Source: an uncultured Collinsella sp.
Lineage (GTDB): Bacteria > Actinomycetota > Coriobacteriia > Coriobacteriales > Coriobacteriaceae
Assembly (NCBI GenBank): GCA_958447915.1
Contig: CAUDCB010000094.1
Coordinates: forward strand, 1-7,328
DNA: 7,328 nt
Direction of reading: 5' to 3'
Shown: in pieces, positions 6,061 to 7,328 of the stretch
How positions within the stretch are numbered: the stretch's first letter is position 1
How the letters are laid out: every line of letters begins with the position of its first letter
Notes under the pieces: model-generated
What the model saw: only the letters and a program-made list of their open reading frames with translations
Told to the model about the DNA's origin: nothing
The model's database searches: none
Made by a program: the position numbers and the translations under genes

Positions 6061-6273
6061 CGCGACCTCTTTTCCCAGACGCCCAATCACATTCGCTCGG
6101 TATTGTCCCACGCCTCCCCCGCAAACGGAACTAGTCATTGGGGACGTTCTTAAATGACTAGTCAAACAAGAACGTCCCCAATGACTACCTGACCGTTTAG
6201 CGGTGCGGTGGCTGAGTGGGCAGGTTGAGCTGGTATCCTTATGTGATACTGTCTCGACTCGATAGGATTACAT
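6061..6273. promoter_or_regulatory. Divergent intergenic region between channel and receptor genes
   Basis: This 213-base gap must hold promoters for both directions. On the minus strand GACAAT preceded by TGG (complement of 6102-6107) is a possible extended -10 for the channel gene. On the plus strand TGTGATACT (6242-6250) is a possible extended -10 for the receptor gene, with a weak TTGAGC at 6225-6230 that is too close to be a standard -35. The middle is occupied by the inverted repeat at 6132-6187. All promoter calls are low confidence. Confidence 0.35.
6132..6187. repeat. REP-like hairpin with GGGGACGTTCTT core and nested palindrome
   Basis: The arms 6132-6151 and 6168-6187 are perfect 20-bp reverse complements, each with a GGGGACGTTCTT core. 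The 16-base loop holds the perfect palindrome TGACTAGTCA (6155-6164). AATGACTA recurs at 6153-6160 and 6180-6187, and ACTAGTCA at 6130-6137 and 6157-6164, so parts of the loop can pair with either arm. I recall GGGGACGTTC-type hairpins as dispersed repeats, some linked to REP-associated tyrosine transposases; that family link is from memory. It could also act as a bidirectional stop signal between divergent promoters. Confidence 0.78.
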
Positions 6274-6276
6274 GTG
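6264..6276 (+). promoter_or_regulatory. RBS and GTG start of the receptor gene
   Basis: AGGA (6264-6267) lies six bases before GTG at 6274. The GTG overlaps an ATG at 6272 in another frame that is immediately followed by TGA, so the ATG cannot be used for a protein. The GTG start gives a complete signal peptide, which decides the choice over later ATGs such as 6358, inside the signal peptide. Confidence 0.6.
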
Positions 6277-7328
6277 AAACCTTCCGCCATCCTTCGTTTG
6301 GCTCTATATCGCACCCTAGCCGTCGCGGTTGCCGTACTCACCGTACTGAGCGCCGTCATGCCTGCCCCCGCCTTTGCCGCCGACTCCGACCACCAGGTCA
6401 AGACGGTCCGCGTTGGCTGGCTCGTCAACAACAAAGGCTTCCAGGAAGGCACGCCGGGCGAGCGCCTCTCGGGATGGGGCTACGAGTACCTCCAGACCCT
6501 CTCGTATTACACAAAGGGCTGGCAATACGAATACGTTAGCGGCACCTTCTCCGAGCTTATGGACATGCTCGAGGCAGGCGAAATCGACCTCATGCCCAAC
6601 ATCTCGTATTCGGCAGAACGCGAGCAGAAGCTGCTCTTTTCCTCAAATCCCGAGGGCACCGAGCGCTACTATATCTACGCCAGGCCCGACCGCGACGATC
6701 TAGCCAAGGGTGACCCTCAGGCGCTCCAAGGCCTCACCATCGGCTGCAACTCTGGCGTTATGCAAACTATCGTCGGCCAGCAGTGGCTCGCCAACGAAGA
6801 CGTTACCTGCACCTATAAAGAAATCGACACCGGCAGCGCCCTCTTTGAGGCGCTTGCAGACGGCGAGGTCGACGCCGTCATCATGAACGACACCATTTCG
6901 TCGCCCGATGCGTCACCCATGTTCTACGTAGGCTCGAGCGACTACTATTTTGCCGTTCCCAAAAGCCGCCCTGACCTGATGAACGACATCAACGCCGCCA
7001 TGACGACCATCGCCCGCGATAACCCGCGCTATAACGAGGAAGTCAAAACGAGTTACTCGACCCAAAACAGTGGCTCGTCATCGCTCACCGGCACCGAGAC
7101 CACCTGGCTCAAAGAAAACGGCAATACCATCACGCTCGGCTATCTTAAAAACCAACTTCCCTACTGTACGCAAAATGACGACGGCGAGATGGAAGGGTCG
7201 CTCGCCTCGCTTGCAACGACGTTGCACGACAAGTTTGACATTACGGTCAAAACAATCGCACTCTCGAACAACAAGCAAATGATCAAAGCCCTTTCCAACG
7301 GAACCATCGATGTCGCCCTGCCGTTGTT
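6274..7328 (+). CDS. Tandem solute-binding-domain receptor, 5' part (3' end outside window)
   Basis: The first 351 codons are present and the frame stays open to the window end. A signal peptide is clear: basic start VKPSAILR, a hydrophobic core (about 15-29) and a cleavage-type end PAFA-AD near residue 35; there is no lipobox cysteine. The first family-3 solute-binding domain runs from VRVGW (45-49) through the lobe segment SELMDMLEAGEIDLMPNIS to about residue 260. A linker with STQNSGSSS follows, then TWLKENGNTITLGYLKN (about 277-293) opens a second domain that repeats the same pattern (MIKALSNGTIDVALP). Two such domains in a row, with the WL...I.LGY joint, resemble BvgS/EvgS-type sensors, so a membrane helix and a signalling output (GGDEF, histidine kinase or similar) are likely beyond the edge. 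A plain extracellular binding protein is the alternative. Ligands are probably amino acids or other small molecules, by family. Confidence 0.88.
   Translation, partial: MKPSAILRLALYRTLAVAVAVLTVLSAVMPAPAFAADSDHQVKTVRVGWLVNNKGFQEGTPGERLSGWGYEYLQTLSYYTKGWQYEYVSGTFSELMDMLEAGEIDLMPNISYSAEREQKLLFSSNPEGTERYYIYARPDRDDLAKGDPQALQGLTIGCNSGVMQTIVGQQWLANEDVTCTYKEIDTGSALFEALADGEVDAVIMNDTISSPDASPMFYVGSSDYYFAVPKSRPDLMNDINAAMTTIARDNPRYNEEVKTSYSTQNSGSSSLTGTETTWLKENGNTITLGYLKNQLPYCTQNDDGEMEGSLASLATTLHDKFDITVKTIALSNNKQMIKALSNGTIDVALPL

Noticed and set aside
6061..6165. N-terminal extension of the channel gene to 6165
   Set aside because: It would translate part of the hairpin repeat, lacks a ribosome binding site, and adds non-family residues before a normal TM1.
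6201..6260. tRNA-like segment: GGTGGCTGAGTGG and a 5-bp stem with a 7-base loop (GTATC/GATAC)
   Set aside because: The D-arm-like and anticodon-arm-like pieces are not followed by a T-arm (no GGTTCGA-type motif) and no 3' acceptor strand complements the 5' end. The region also overlaps the receptor gene's start signals.
1..7328. CRISPR array, phage module or toxin-antitoxin pair
   Set aside because: No regularly spaced repeats, no phage-type genes and no pair of small overlapping genes were found on either strand.

Overview
The window is GC-rich, densely coded chromosomal DNA. GTG starts, strong AAGGAGG-type ribosome binding sites and the overall gene style suggest a high-GC Gram-positive gut bacterium. 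My best guess is a Coriobacteriia member such as Collinsella. That is an inference from style and remembered sequence flavour, not a database match. No phage, plasmid, CRISPR, rRNA or tRNA gene is visible.

Layout from left to right. Positions 1-1187 (+) hold the end of an ABC transporter ATPase, coupled by an ATGA overlap to its ABC-2 type permease. Positions 1188-1637 are a 450-base non-coding gap dominated by a 36-bp inverted repeat (35/36 matches) around a 108-base core with a tandem 12-mer; it looks like a small MITE-like or structured-RNA element. Positions 1638-2513 (+) encode a DMT/EamA transporter with two clearly homologous halves and a GTG start. Positions 2514-2769 are a leader-like gap with two strong RNA folds. 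Positions 2770-3507 (+) encode a class I SAM-dependent methyltransferase, closed by a 13-bp terminator hairpin.

The minus-strand block, read from 6060 down to 3638, is a small two-TM potassium-channel-like protein, a LOG-family phosphoribohydrolase and a ClC-type chloride channel/transporter. The first two are 36 bases apart. The ClC gene follows after 125 bases and has a possible promoter of its own. Positions 6061-6273 form a divergent intergenic region with a perfect 20-bp inverted repeat (GGGGACGTTCTT core) and a nested palindrome. It looks like a dispersed REP-type hairpin. Positions 6274-7328 (+) are the 5' part of a secreted or membrane-anchored protein with tandem family-3 solute-binding domains, cut off by the window edge; it is probably the sensor half of a signalling protein.

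How the genes relate: the ABC pair works as one exporter-type complex. The channel, LOG and ClC genes may be co-transcribed, which would join two ion-permeation proteins with a nucleotide-hydrolysing enzyme, but their functional link is unknown. I do not see a clearly new defence or mobile system. The least explained items are the two intergenic repeat elements and the structured leader before the methyltransferase.
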